From Punica granatum (taxonomy: Eukaryota > Streptophyta > Magnoliopsida > Myrtales > Lythraceae), in contig NC_045129.1 in assembly GCF_007655135.1 (NCBI RefSeq), forward strand, positions 17,892,274-17,956,273: DNA of 64,000 nt, written 5' to 3'. Positions 1 to 10,948 of the stretch are shown here, piece by piece. Numbering within the stretch: the first letter of the stretch is position 1; every line of letters starts with the position of its first letter. Position numbers and translations under genes: made by a program. The notes under the pieces are model-generated. The model searched no databases. It had not been told where the DNA came from and worked only from the letters and a program-made list of their open reading frames with translations.

Positions 1-407
1 CGGGTTTACTTCTCTCTCGGCTTCTCAGCCGACATCGTTTAATTCACCGAATCTCCGGTGTCAAAACGTGCGAGCCGAGTACAGCTTAATTCATGCGGTA
101 AATCATAAAGCATGCAAGCCTAGCAAACCAGAGTACCGAAAGGGCGTGCGGAATATAGGCCCGCACGTAACATGAACCCCCGAACACGGACTTTCCGGTT
201 CCGCACAGACCAATGCCTTAACAACAAACTAGGTGTTCCATACCCCTAGACCCGGGTAACTTATCCGCCCTCGACCTACGGGTCGTAAAATGATAAGTGG
301 CGACTCCTTCTCTCACGCGTCCCCACGGGAAGGTGGACACTCCCAAGCCGCGCGATCCAAAAGCGCGCATACGGGCCCCGACGAGAGTCCACATTCAGGT
401 CCGTACA
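1..407 (+). mobile_element. 3' end fragment of an Ogre-type LTR
   Basis: This stretch matches the last 420 bases of the LTR that ends at 2886 and the LTR ends at 33807 and 49085. It finishes with the same CCGTACA terminus. No primer binding site follows; the next base belongs to mid-LTR sequence. It is therefore the end of one LTR joined directly to another, 5'-truncated LTR. Its own start lies outside the window. Confidence 0.8.
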
Positions 408-2886
408 GCCCTGCGCGCCCATCCTTGCCCGATCGTGCATCCTTTGCACCCGAGTACCCTTCCAAGCGTTTAACCGAGTCACCTGGCTCTCGAACACTTC
501 CCCGACTCTTTCCTCATATCCCGAGGCTAGGTATAACATTCTCGACTTAGAGAATTTCGGTCTTTTACATTTCTTGTGTGTTTACGGAGTTATCGTTAAG
601 CATGTTTCACTTGCAAGTTTATACTTTTATGCATTTTCACATTATGCCATGCATGTTCATCCTCGATTATCGTGCTAACATGTTGGGAAACGTTTGGATC
701 GTCATTCGGAAGACCATCTCGACCCGAAACAAGCAAAAGAGCTCTCGATTGGCCTCAAGAAGAGATGACCAAGACTTGGCTTGCTTTCCTCGGGTTAAGA
801 ACGGCCTTCTCAGCCCGATCCAAGCTCGATTCCCGAGTTTTCTAGTGTTTTCTTAAGTGCATGAAGTCGATATTGTTTTATCGATTCCTTAAATAATATG
901 TTTGTACATGTTTGCATGTTCGAATGCGTTATTCAAATCATGGCAATACCGACTTTAGTTTAATCGTGTCATTTATCGTGTTTGTCGTTTGAGCATGCGA
1001 GAAATGATTCGAAATGAGACGGGGAAAACTCATGGAACCTTATTCTGACCATGGGACCTCTCGGCTCTCTCTCTCTAAGGAGTAGTGGCCGAGAGCTTCT
1101 TGGGCTTATTCGGGTTGCACGAGGCTTTCCTCTTCCCATTTTAAGTCCGTTCTCGGCTTTCGCGTAATTTGCAATTTATATTATTGTCACAACATCGCAT
1201 GAAAATGTATTTTTAAAACAAAACATGCTTGGATTCGGGTATCGATGACTCATTTGGGTCCATTTGGTTACGATGATAGTTTCGGTCATTGGACCAAATA
1301 TCCTCGATCCTTACAGAACCATCTTGGTCGTCGAGTCATGAATCGTTTTCATAATTAATGCATTCGGCGATAACCTTAAGCATTAATTTCATGAATGGGT
1401 TAATCGGGACGCTCACACGGTTAATTCATTCAATTTAAATAACTTTGCATGAACTAGACATTAATTTGTAACTCACGTCGACGATTTACAAAACGATGTT
1501 ATTGCCCTTTTCAAAACACTCACACTTTCAAATCCGTATTGTGTTGTTTCCCTTTTCTGAAAAAAATTTTTCAAATCAAGGGCAGGAACATTATTTTGTG
1601 ATTTGGCGACATCCTAGCATAGTTTAAGGTGTCAGTTGGGTATTCTGTATCAAAAAAATACAATTACCTGACTAATCATTTCATTCGATCTAACCAAACG
1701 CTAGAAAATGGTTAGATGGAACTCTAGGTTCCAAATTTAGAGTCAAAATTCAAGTTTGGATAAATTAAGTGGTAATTCAGTGTCACAACACCGAATCACT
1801 GTAAAAGCAATCCACACACACGAAATTTGACTCTCTTTGTCAAGTTCTCAAACAAAGCCGAATGCAAAATGTTTTGCATGATTCTTTGCTTAGCATATGG
1901 CATTTGCTTGTAAAAACACCCCTGGGTTAATAAATGTGCTAATTCACGTACATTCGATGAATACAAACACATTGTCTATTACTTAACTGCTGTTTGTTAT
2001 TTTTCCGTATCTGTTTGCCATGCGGGTCGAGCCTGATCCCTAGGCCGAATAATATTAGGGTTCAACGCCCTAATCATCGATCACAGGGTACAACGCCCTA
2101 ATCAACACTCACAAGGTCCAACGCCTTATTCAGTGAGAGCGCTTGAATTTCAATTTTTCGGTATTTCCCTAAACTCACGGTGAGTTAGAGCGGAATATTA
2201 ACCGAACGTGAATCAACTAGAATTCGACCCTATTTGTAATTTGTATTTATTGTTTTCGAGAGCATTGTAAGGATTTTATTTTGTACATTCATTCTATAAG
2301 AATTCCAGTCGGTAAGCGAACGATCCGAGAGTCGAATTAATTGAATCGGTCTAATGCCTGCCTAGACACAAATAAATCCAAGATCTCGTAGTTTTGGTTC
2401 ACGTAGGGATTCAACCTCCATGGTTCAATGAACTGTAACGGAAGATTGTGAACCAATTCCCCGATACACGGGTTTACTTCTCTCTCGGCTTCTCCACTGA
2501 CATCGTTTAATTCACCGAATTTTCGGTGTCAAAACGTGCGAGCCGAGCGCAACTTAATCCACGCAGTACATAATAAAACATGCAAGCTTAGCAAACCAGA
2601 GTACTGAAAGGGCATGCGGGATATAGGCCCGCACGTAACGTGAACCTCCGAACTCGGACTTTCCAGTTCCACACAGATCAATGCCTTAACAACAACTAGG
2701 TGTTCTATACCCCTAGACCCCGGGTAACTTATCGGCCCTCGACCTTCGGGTTGTAAAATGATAAATGGCGACTCCTTCTCACGTGTATCCGTCACGCGTC
2801 CCCACGGGAAGGTGGACACTCCCAAGCCGCGTGATCCAAAAGCACGCATGCGGGCCCCGACGAGAGTCCACATTCGAGTCCGTACA
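408..2886 (+). mobile_element. 5'-truncated Ogre-type LTR, probable 5' LTR of Ogre A
   Basis: The sequence is collinear with the second half of the LTRs at 29942-33807 and 44082-49085 and ends at the same CCGTACA. A primer binding site follows at once, so this is the 5' LTR of a + strand element. The first part of the LTR, including the expected TATA box, is missing. Around 2050-2130 it holds the degenerate repeat AGGG..CAACGCCCTAATC seen in every LTR of this family here. No protein-coding gene is supported in it. Confidence 0.8.
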
Positions 2887-2889
2887 GCT

Positions 2890-2907
2890 TGGCGACTCTA
2901 CTGGGGA
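2890..2907 (+). other. Primer binding site, tRNA-Arg type (Ogre A)
   Basis: TGGCGACTCTACTGGGGA lies 3 bases after the LTR end. It has one mismatch to the Ogre B site TGGCGACTCCACTGGGGA. From memory, this is complementary to the 3' end of a plant tRNA-Arg, the primer described for Ogre elements. The site decides the element's orientation. Confidence 0.8.
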
Positions 2908-3489
2908 CGTACTTTGTGGGTTCAGGCTCGATCCGTTTGCTTTACTTGCATGTTTATTTATCGCTTTCCGCACATTTATTTTACGCACATTTACTCTTAT
3001 GCACTTGCATTGCATCATTATAGAGGTTTTAGGTACCAAATTCCTGAAATCCCACGGGGCACCGATTTAGGAAACTAGGTTAGTCAGAGGTTTCGAGTAA
3101 GGGAACGGATCGAGTCGACTCTGCCACAGAACCGGCCCCCAAAGATCCTCGCTCGATTTCAAGGAATTGATCCCCTTGAATCGGGAGCCCCCATCCCTAG
3201 TTAGTGGTTTTCCCAGTAGAACACTGAAACCATGCATAAATAGGGACCGTCATGCTGGACCAAAATTGCCTTCATGCCGTCAACCGACCCAAATTTCGGT
3301 CTTTGAGTCGGCCCCTAGTTTTCTTTTAGGCGGGCCTTTTGTTGTTTTTCTACAATGAGTGATGTATATTACAACAAATATAGTTATACTTTACCTTTTT
3401 GCACTGCATGCATGTTTTCAAAACAACCTAGGACATTGCATCGATTTGGTTTTAAACATTGAACCGACATTCTTTCCATTTAGGTAAGA
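2908..3489 (+). other. Untranslated leader of Ogre A
   Basis: This is non-coding sequence between the primer site and ORF1. It is similar to 49107-49683 in Ogre B and, inverted, to about 18400-18884 in E1. A shared block near 3240-3350 ends in TTTGTTGTTTTTC. Just before the ORF1 start lies TTTCCATTTAGGTAAGA, which resembles a 3' splice site fused to a 5' splice site; Ogre B keeps it almost unchanged. Confidence 0.6.
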
Positions 3490-4487
3490 ATGAACCGCTT
3501 GTATCCCTATCTTAGGCTCGATGTCATCGTTACACCAGCCGCGGATATTACTCATCTGTGGAGAACTTTTCACCAGGTTGATTGCGCATTCCTCCAGCTC
3601 ATCATAGGAGATTTACCGCTACTTGCCAATTCTCCCATTGATTGGACCTTGCTCAGAACCGCTATCAGTTTCTGGGACACTCAACGAGTAGTATTCGACT
3701 TTCAGGGGACAGAGTTATCTCCTACAGTAGAGGAATATGCAGCACTCATTTAGCAGCCCATGCCGACTCGTGATATCGTGGTGTCCAACCAGTTTGCCAC
3801 GATATAGAGTAGACTAGTCGTTCTTTTAGATCTTCGCGATGAAGAAATTCATCGTGAGCTTCAGCACGGATGGGATCATAGCATTAGGACTGAATGGCTC
3901 ATAGACTTCATACATATTCGTTCTCTCAACACCACGGGAGAATCATATCAGCGTGATGCCTGTCACGGGTTCCTCTTACTTATCTTCGGGACCATCCTGT
4001 TCCCATACTCGTTGAACCTCATAGACGGGGGCACTTGCCCAAGTCATCCTCCAAGTGGTAGGAGGCCATAGTTACGTGGAAGCCGTCTTGGCTGAGACCA
4101 TTCGGTCTCTTGACTATGTACGAGAGGTTCGACGTGGAACAATGAGAGGAGTTCCACACCTGTTGCAGATTTGGCTTCTTGCACACATTAGGCTGTTGTT
4201 CATCCCACCCTTTTTCTTGCATCACCGACGAGCACTCACTCATCGCTCGTCTACTCCATGTGTTTCGACCTTCCGACCACGACTACACTGATTGGATCTA
4301 ATTCTTCGAAGGTCTCACCCCGGCACAGTTTCTATGGGCTGCTCGTCGGAATCCCGGCGGTCCTATGACCGTTGGATGTATTTCAGTTATAGGACTTCCC
4401 CTGATCAGTCATTTAGGAAGCACTTTTGTCTTTCCAGCCCGAGTCATCAGACAACTCGGCGGCCTACAGGATATTCCTACAGAGGGA
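3490..4487 (+). pseudogene. Ogre A ORF1 fragment (plant Tat/Ogre accessory ORF)
   Basis: The start at 3490 opens a frame (LYPYLRLDVIVT...) that matches the ORF1 start of Ogre B at 49684. It includes SPTVEEYAALI, which resembles the ORF1 upstream of gag in Tat/Ogre elements, sometimes described as plant-mobile-domain-like (DUF7745-like). The function of this ORF is unknown. A TAG stands at 3751-3753, at the same codon as in Ogre B, and a second TAG follows a few codons later. A frameshift lies near 4030. Homology to Ogre B ends at about 4487, where LTR sequence of element G begins. The C-terminal coiled-coil part and all of gag-pol are absent. Confidence 0.7.
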
Positions 4488-5476
4488 AATTAACAATCAC
4501 CCAACACCAATCAGTAGCTCTCATATGCCTACCCGCATAAACGCTGAACACATCAATGACTAACCGGATTCAAGCTCACGCCAGTCTTAAGTATGGCTAA
4601 CGATAGAGGAATCATAATAACAAAGGCTGAATTTCCTCAAGCCTAGAGTCAACTAATTTCCCTTCTCTAACCCATAGTTAGTTCAAAGAGCGAAATATAT
4701 GCATTTATATACATATGTACACACACTTGCCTACATATATATATATATATATATATATATAGATTTTCAGAAGGGCATAGCTATATGAATTAGAAACCTC
4801 CTAACTCAACTAAGAAATTTGCCCCCTGCCTTACAACCGAATTATTCAGCTCATATGAGTGACCAACTCATTCTAAAACAACATGAGATTAACTCCAAAT
4901 ATATCCAACTCAACTTATATCAGCTAGGAAAACTAACTAAATTACAACAACTAAATTTCTCAAACCTAGACAAGCTGAAATGGATGCAAGGAGAGCCCTA
5001 ACCTATGCCGAACCTAGTGAATATGAATGTTTCCATCATAAACAATCAACTTACAATCAATATTTTCGGACTTAGCCTTCTTCCTCTCCTTCTTCTCCCG
5101 AAATTTCTCAACTCAGCTCACTTATATATATCTCTCTCTCTCTCTCTCTTTTCTGGTTCATTTTCGTTTTCTCTCAACTAGGGATAGAGCAAGGGAGGGT
5201 ATGGCTTAAATAAGGAAGAAAAGGAAAAAAAAGGTGGTCAAAGATGGTCAAAGGCGGTGGGAAGAAAAAGGGCTGCTGAAGATGAGGCCACTTGGCCCAT
5301 TCTACACTTATCTCTCTCTGATTTTCAGTTTTTCGTTTTTTTTTTTCATATAGATAAAGATCTAACCACAAATTGTGGTATATTATATACATGTATGTTA
5401 TGTAACCATGCATGTGCATATGGATATGTTTATGTGTCTGCCTATATATGTGTATTTGGTAAAGACCGGTCTCACA
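4488..5476 (-). mobile_element. 3' LTR of element G, truncated
   Basis: This is nearly identical to 28963-29941 of the intact LTR. It ends on the right with GGTCTCACA, the inverted LTR start, next to a polypurine tract. The other end is lost: 1.8 kb present at 27168-28962 is missing and Ogre A ORF1 abuts directly. It contains a TA microsatellite near 4733-4760 and a TC run near 5131-5150. Short open frames here are not genes. Confidence 0.85.
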
Positions 5477-5488
5477 ATCTCCCCCACT
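5477..5488 (-). other. Polypurine tract of element G
   Basis: On the minus strand AGTGGGGGAGAT lies directly before the LTR start TGTGAGACCGG. This is the expected plus-strand DNA primer position of an LTR retrotransposon. Confidence 0.7.
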
Positions 5489-5539
5489 AATAAAAATTTC
5501 TTCCCCAAAATTATTTACCTGATATTGAAAAAAGGTATG

Positions 5540-7359
5540 GATATTGGACTCTCATAGAATCCTCGGGTTCCCAAGTGGCTTCTTCTATCGAATGACTCTT
5601 CCACAACACCTTTACTAACGAAATTCTCTTGGTTCGAAGGACCTACTCTTTCCTATCTAAGATCTCCACTGGCTCTTCCTCATATGTCAAGTCCTCATTT
5701 AACTCCACCGGTTGATAACTCAGAACATGAGATGGTTCCGGTATATACTTACGCAACATTGACACATGAAACACGTTATGAATACGGGGACAGTTCAGGG
5801 GGTAGAACCAACCGGTATGCCACCTTCCCAATGCGCTCCAAAATTTCGTATGGCCCGATATATCTGGGACTAAGCTTTCCTTTCTTGCCAAATCTCATAA
5901 TACCCTTCCACGGTGATACTTTTAAGAAAACTCGATCCCCTTGTTGGAACTCGAGGTCCTTTCTTCATTTATCCGCATAATTCTTTTGTCGCCCTTGAGC
6001 GGTCTTTAATCTTTCCCTAATAACCTTGACCTTTTCGACCGTTAAGTCGACTATTTTCGGTCCAGTTAATTGCCTCTCTCCAACTTCATTCCAACATAAA
6101 GGTGTTCGACAAGCCCGACCATAAAGCAACTCATAAGGAGCCATTCCAATACTAGATTGGTAACTGTTATTATAGGCAAATTTCATCAAAGGAAGGTAGT
6201 CATCCCAGCTGCCTTGAAATTCTATAATACACGCTCTTAACATATCCTCCAATGTCTGAATGGTCCTTTCGCTCTGCCCATCTGATTCGGGATGAAAAGC
6301 AGTGGTCAAATTCAGCTTCGTGCCCAGAGCAGTAATAAAACTATTCCAATACTTGGAAGTAAAATATAAGCCTCTGTCTGATACTATAGATACCGGCACA
6401 CCGTGCAACCTCATAATCTCTTTAATGAACAACTGTGCCAATTGGTCTGCACCAAACGTCGTTTTAACTGGTAGAAAGTGAGCGGATTTAGTCAGCCTAT
6501 CAACTATCACTCATATAGAATCATGCCCCCTTCGTGTTCGTGGAAGTCCCGAGACAAAATCATAGTGATCTTTTCCCATTTCCATTCAGGTACCGAAAGA
6601 GGTTGTAATAACCCGGATGGGTGCTGATGTTCTGCCTTAACCTGCTGACATACTAGACACTTAGCAACAAATTCAACTATCTCCTTTTTCATGTTATACC
6701 ACCAATAACTTCTCTTCAAGTTATAATACATCTTAGTGCTTCCCAGGTGCATCGCATATGGTGAGCTATGGGCTTGTGCAAGGATCTCTCTCTTCAACTC
6801 AGCATCGTCAGGTACACAAATTCGATTCCCAAACATAAGTGTGTCATCCTCTTTCAAGAGAAATTCAAACTTCTCGCCTTCCTTTACTTTGCCTTCCTTT
6901 ATCTTATTTTTCATCTCTACCAAAAATGGATCTACTTGTTGCGCTTCTCGAATTCGATCAGTTAGCACTGGTTTCACATCATAAATAGCCATCAATGTTC
7001 CAGAACTGGTCACCTCTAATTTAACTTCTAATGACCTCAACTCATTAATAAGTGTATCGTGAACACTCCACATACCTGCTAATCTTGCTGATGATTTCCG
7101 ACTCAGTGCATCTGCCACAACATTTGCCTTTCCTAGATGACAGTTGATTGTGCAATCATAATCTTTGATTAGTTCCATCCATCTCCTCTGTCTCAAGTTG
7201 AGTTCTTTCTGAGTAAACAAATATTTCAAATTCTTGTGATCTGTATAAATCTCACACTTTGCTCCATATAAATAATGTCTCCAAAGTTTGAGAGCGAATA
7301 CCACAGCTGCCAATTCAAGATCATGTGTCGGGTAATTCTTCTCATGATTCCTTAGTTGC
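5540..7359 (-). pseudogene. Element G pol, 3' part: RNase H end, integrase, chromodomain
   Basis: Reading the minus strand from 7359, the frame picks up RNase H exactly where 24091 leaves off ([17 protein letters not shown], then [12 protein letters not shown] and ADALSRKSS). The integrase zinc-binding part has the H..H/C..C pattern ending [11 protein letters not shown] near 6660. The catalytic core has SIVSDRG and HPESDGQSERT. The first catalytic Asp region is lost to a frameshift near 6530-6570, where the frame ends in a stop. The C-terminal part carries FHVSMLRKYIPEPSHV and then a chromodomain-like segment (YEEEPVEILDRKE, a TAG at 5640-5642, then LVKVLW and EEATWEP). Chromodomains in this lineage steer integration to chromatin. 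The gene is broken by E1, a frameshift and the nonsense codon. Confidence 0.85.
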
Positions 7360-10079
7360 TGTACGGACCCGAATGTGGACTCTCATCGGGGCCCGCATTG
7401 CGCGCTTTTGGATCGCGCGGTTTGGGAGTGTCCACCTTCCCGTGGGGACGCATGACGGACACGCGTGAGAGAAGGAGTCGCCACTTATCATTTTACGACC
7501 CGAAGGTCGAGGGCGGATAAGTTACCTGGGGTCTAGGGGTATGGAACACCTAGTTGTTGTTAAGGCATTGATCTGTGCGGAACCGGAAAATCCGTGTTCA
7601 GGGGTTCATGTTACGTGTGAGCCTATATCCCGCACGCCCTTTCAGTACACTGGTTTGCTAGGCTTGCATGTTTTATTATTTACCGCATGAATTAGGGTGC
7701 ACTCGACTCACACGTTTTGACACCGTAACTTCGATGAATTAAACGATGTCGGTGGAGAAGCCGAGAGAGAAGTAAACCCGTGTGTCGGGGAATTGGTTCA
7801 CAATCTTGCGTTACAATTCATCGAACCATGGAGGTTGAATCCCCACGTGAACCAAAACCGCGAATTCTTGGATTTACTTTTGTCTGGGCAAGCATGGGAC
7901 CGATTCGAATGATTCGACACTCAGACCGTTCGCTTACCGACTGGAATTCTTACAGAATGAATGTACAAAATAAAATCCTTACAATGCTCTTGAAAACAAT
8001 AAATATAAATTACAAATGGCTGAATTCCAGTCGACTCGCGTTCGGTTATTATTCCGCTCTAACTCACAGTGAGTTTAGGGAAAAACTGAAGAACTGAAAT
8101 TCAATGTACGCTCTCACTGAATAGGGCGTTGAACCCTGTGAGTGTTGATTAGGGCGTTGGACCCTGTGATCGATGATTAGGGCTTTGAACCCTAATATTA
8201 TTCAGCCTAGGAATCAGGCTTAACCGGCATGGCAAATAGGTGCGGAAAGATAACATGCAACATGTTAATAACGGACAAGGTGTTTGTTATTGTCGTGTTT
8301 ACGTGAATTAACAGATTATTAACCCAGGGGTGTTTTTGCAATCAAATGCCATATGCTAAGCAATCAAACACGTGCCAATGTTTTAGCATTCGGCTTTTGT
8401 TGAAAACTTGAAAAAGAGAGTCAAATCTCATGTGTGTGGATTGCTTTTACAGTTGTTCTGTATTATGACACTGAATTTCCACTGAATTAGCCAAACTCGT
8501 GTTTTGACTCTAGATTTGGAATCTAGAATTCCTTCTAACCATTATCTAGTGTTTGGTTAGGTCGAGTGAAAGGTTAATCAGCATTTTGCATGTTTTCTGA
8601 CAGAGATAACCGTTCTAGTTATCCGAGTCTATGTTAGGATGACAGAAACTCATCATTTAGATAAGAAAAGGCTATGCAGATGAACCTGCACCTGAACAGG
8701 TAGCCCGTTCTTATCCCGTACTGTAGTGTTTCTGTCATGCTAACCCTAAGGGTGTCGCTGAATTGTGAAAAGATGATTTTGCCCTTTATTTGAAAATTGT
8801 TTTCAGAACCGCGAAAAAGCCAAAGAACAGGTCGATCTGCCCGGAAGTGATCTAGAAAGATCTTCTGTATCCTGACCTGAGTTACCTGGAATCAGGTAAA
8901 AACTCAAGTTGAGACACAGAAGCCCTTTTCAGACGTCCATGCTACATCGGACCGCGTGTTTCGGGTTTTGAAATTGATGATTTTGAAAAGGGCACCAACG
9001 TCATTTGACAACTCATCGACGCGAGTTATCGGTTAATGGCCAATTCGTGTAAACTTTATCAATGTGAAGTGGGTTTAATCACGTGAGCGTCCCGATTAAC
9101 CCGTACGTGAAATTAATGCTTAAGGGTTGTGCCGAATGCATTAATTGTGAAAACGATTCGTGACTCGATGACCAAGACGATTCCATAAGGATCGAGGATA
9201 ATTTGGTCCAATGACCGAAACTACCCTCGTAACCGAATGGACCCGAATGAGTCATCGATACCCGAATTCATGCATGCTTTGTTTTGAAAAGACATTTTCA
9301 TGCGATATGGCGACGATAATGTAAATTACAAATTACACGAAAGCCGAAAACGAACTCAAAACGGGAAGAGGAAGCCTCATGCAACCCGTACGAGTCTAAG
9401 AGGCTCTCGGTTACTTCTCCTCGGAGATAGCCGAGAGGTCCCATGGCCCGAATGGGGTTCCACGAGGTTCCCCGTCTCGTTTCGAATCATTTCTCGCATG
9501 CTAAAACGATAAACATTATAAATGACACAATTAAACGAAAGTCGGTATTGCCATGATTTGAATAACGCATTCGAACATGGAAACATGCACAAACAAGTTA
9601 TTTAAGGAATCGATAAAACAATGCCGACTTCATGCACGTGAGAAAATACGATGACACTCGGGAATCGAACTTGGATCGGGTCAAGAAGATCGTTCCTTGC
9701 CCGAAAGGAGCAAGAGAGCATTCGGTCAGCTCCCTTGGAGGGAAACCTGTGAGCTCTTTGCCTTTCCCGGGTCGGGATGTTCTTCTCGACTACGATCCAA
9801 GTGCTTCCCGACATGCTAGCATATAAATCAAGGATAAATATGCATGATATAACATGGAAAATGCATAAAGATTAAAACTTGAAGATAAAACATACATAAA
9901 ACCCCTTATAACTCCATAAACGCAAGGAGAATATAAAAGTCCTAGCTCCTCTAAGTCGGGAATGGTCATACCTAGTCCCGAGATGCGGGATGGTACCTTC
10001 AAGAGTCGGGTTGGACAGTTGATGGGTCGGGTTTGGGCTGTTTTCCATTGAACAGACCCGAATGGCACCAAACAGACCC

Positions 10080-10460
10080 GGCTGGAATACTGGACAGACA
10101 CGACAGGCACAAGTCGGATCGGACGTCAACACGGAGGCTCCCGATGGAATTTTGAGGCAATGTCGGCGGCCTTGGGTAGCCAAGGGACCCCTCTAGGTGA
10201 CCGTGGTGGTCGTTTCTTCCCAGAGTTGTCGGGTCGACCCGTACAGTTCTGCAAAAATCACCCAAAACAGAGCACGTCTGGAATTTCGGACCCGACTGGC
10301 ACAAGTCGGGTCGAACGTCGTCACGGAGGCTCCCGATGGAATTTTTGAGCAAGGCCAACGGCTCCCGATTGCTAACTCACCTCCGGAGGTGGTTGTGGTG
10401 GTGGTTTTCTGAAAAGAGTCCTGGATCGACCCGATTTGCAAGAAAACCGTACAAACAGTC
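10080..10460 (-). repeat. Two-copy tandem repeat of about 192 bp in the E1 3' LTR
   Basis: The block GGCACAAGTCGG...CACGGAGGCTCCCGATGG occurs near 10105 and again near 10297, each followed by related GGTGG-rich sequence. The other E1 LTR has the same pair at about 21600-21990. It lies downstream of the predicted promoter, in the transcribed part of the LTR. Confidence 0.7.
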
Positions 10461-10938
10461 AGAAATTTCGACCCGACTGGGCAGTCGGGCTGTTTCTTCT
10501 TCCTAGAGTTAAACCGACGGGTTTTTCTTGGATTTATTGACTCCTTGACACCATAGGGTTGTGTGGGGAGGTGTTTGATGAGTTTTGGTAGCTCAAACCG
10601 ACTAGAAAGGCTTGAAACCCGGTTTGACATTTTTGACCCAAGAAGGACCAAATCTGTCCAGATTTTGTTCAAGGCTGGCTCTATGGCTTAGAGGCTTCAA
10701 ACTTAAAATCTAAGCTCAGAAATGGATAGAGGGGGTCAAAAACATGTGGGATATGAAGTTTTGTAAAGTTTAGATTTAAGCTGGATGGATTCCGACTTAA
10801 GACTTTCCCCGGTTTTGCTTCTTCTTGCTGAGCTGCGATTTTGCTGAACTCCTTGAGAGTTTGAGAGCTTTTGTTTGAGTGAGAAATGCTAGAGAGAGAG
10901 TGCTTGAAGGTGTCTCCTTAAGTTAATGACATTTGGAC

Positions 10939-10948
10939 AATATATAGG
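10939..10948 (-). promoter_or_regulatory. Predicted TATA box of the E1 3' LTR
   Basis: On the minus strand CCTATATATTG lies at the position of the TATA boxes in the related LTRs (CTATAAAT at 30923, CTATATATA near 45069). A conserved stretch with GAGAGAG/CTCTCTC follows downstream. It is inferred from position and sequence only. Confidence 0.5.

Noticed and set aside
8120..8200. Telomere-like repeats (CCCTAA words)
   Set aside because: The words are part of a degenerate repeat of about 28 bp (GATTAGGGCGTTGAACCCTG) common to all Ogre LTRs here, not a TTTAGGG array.
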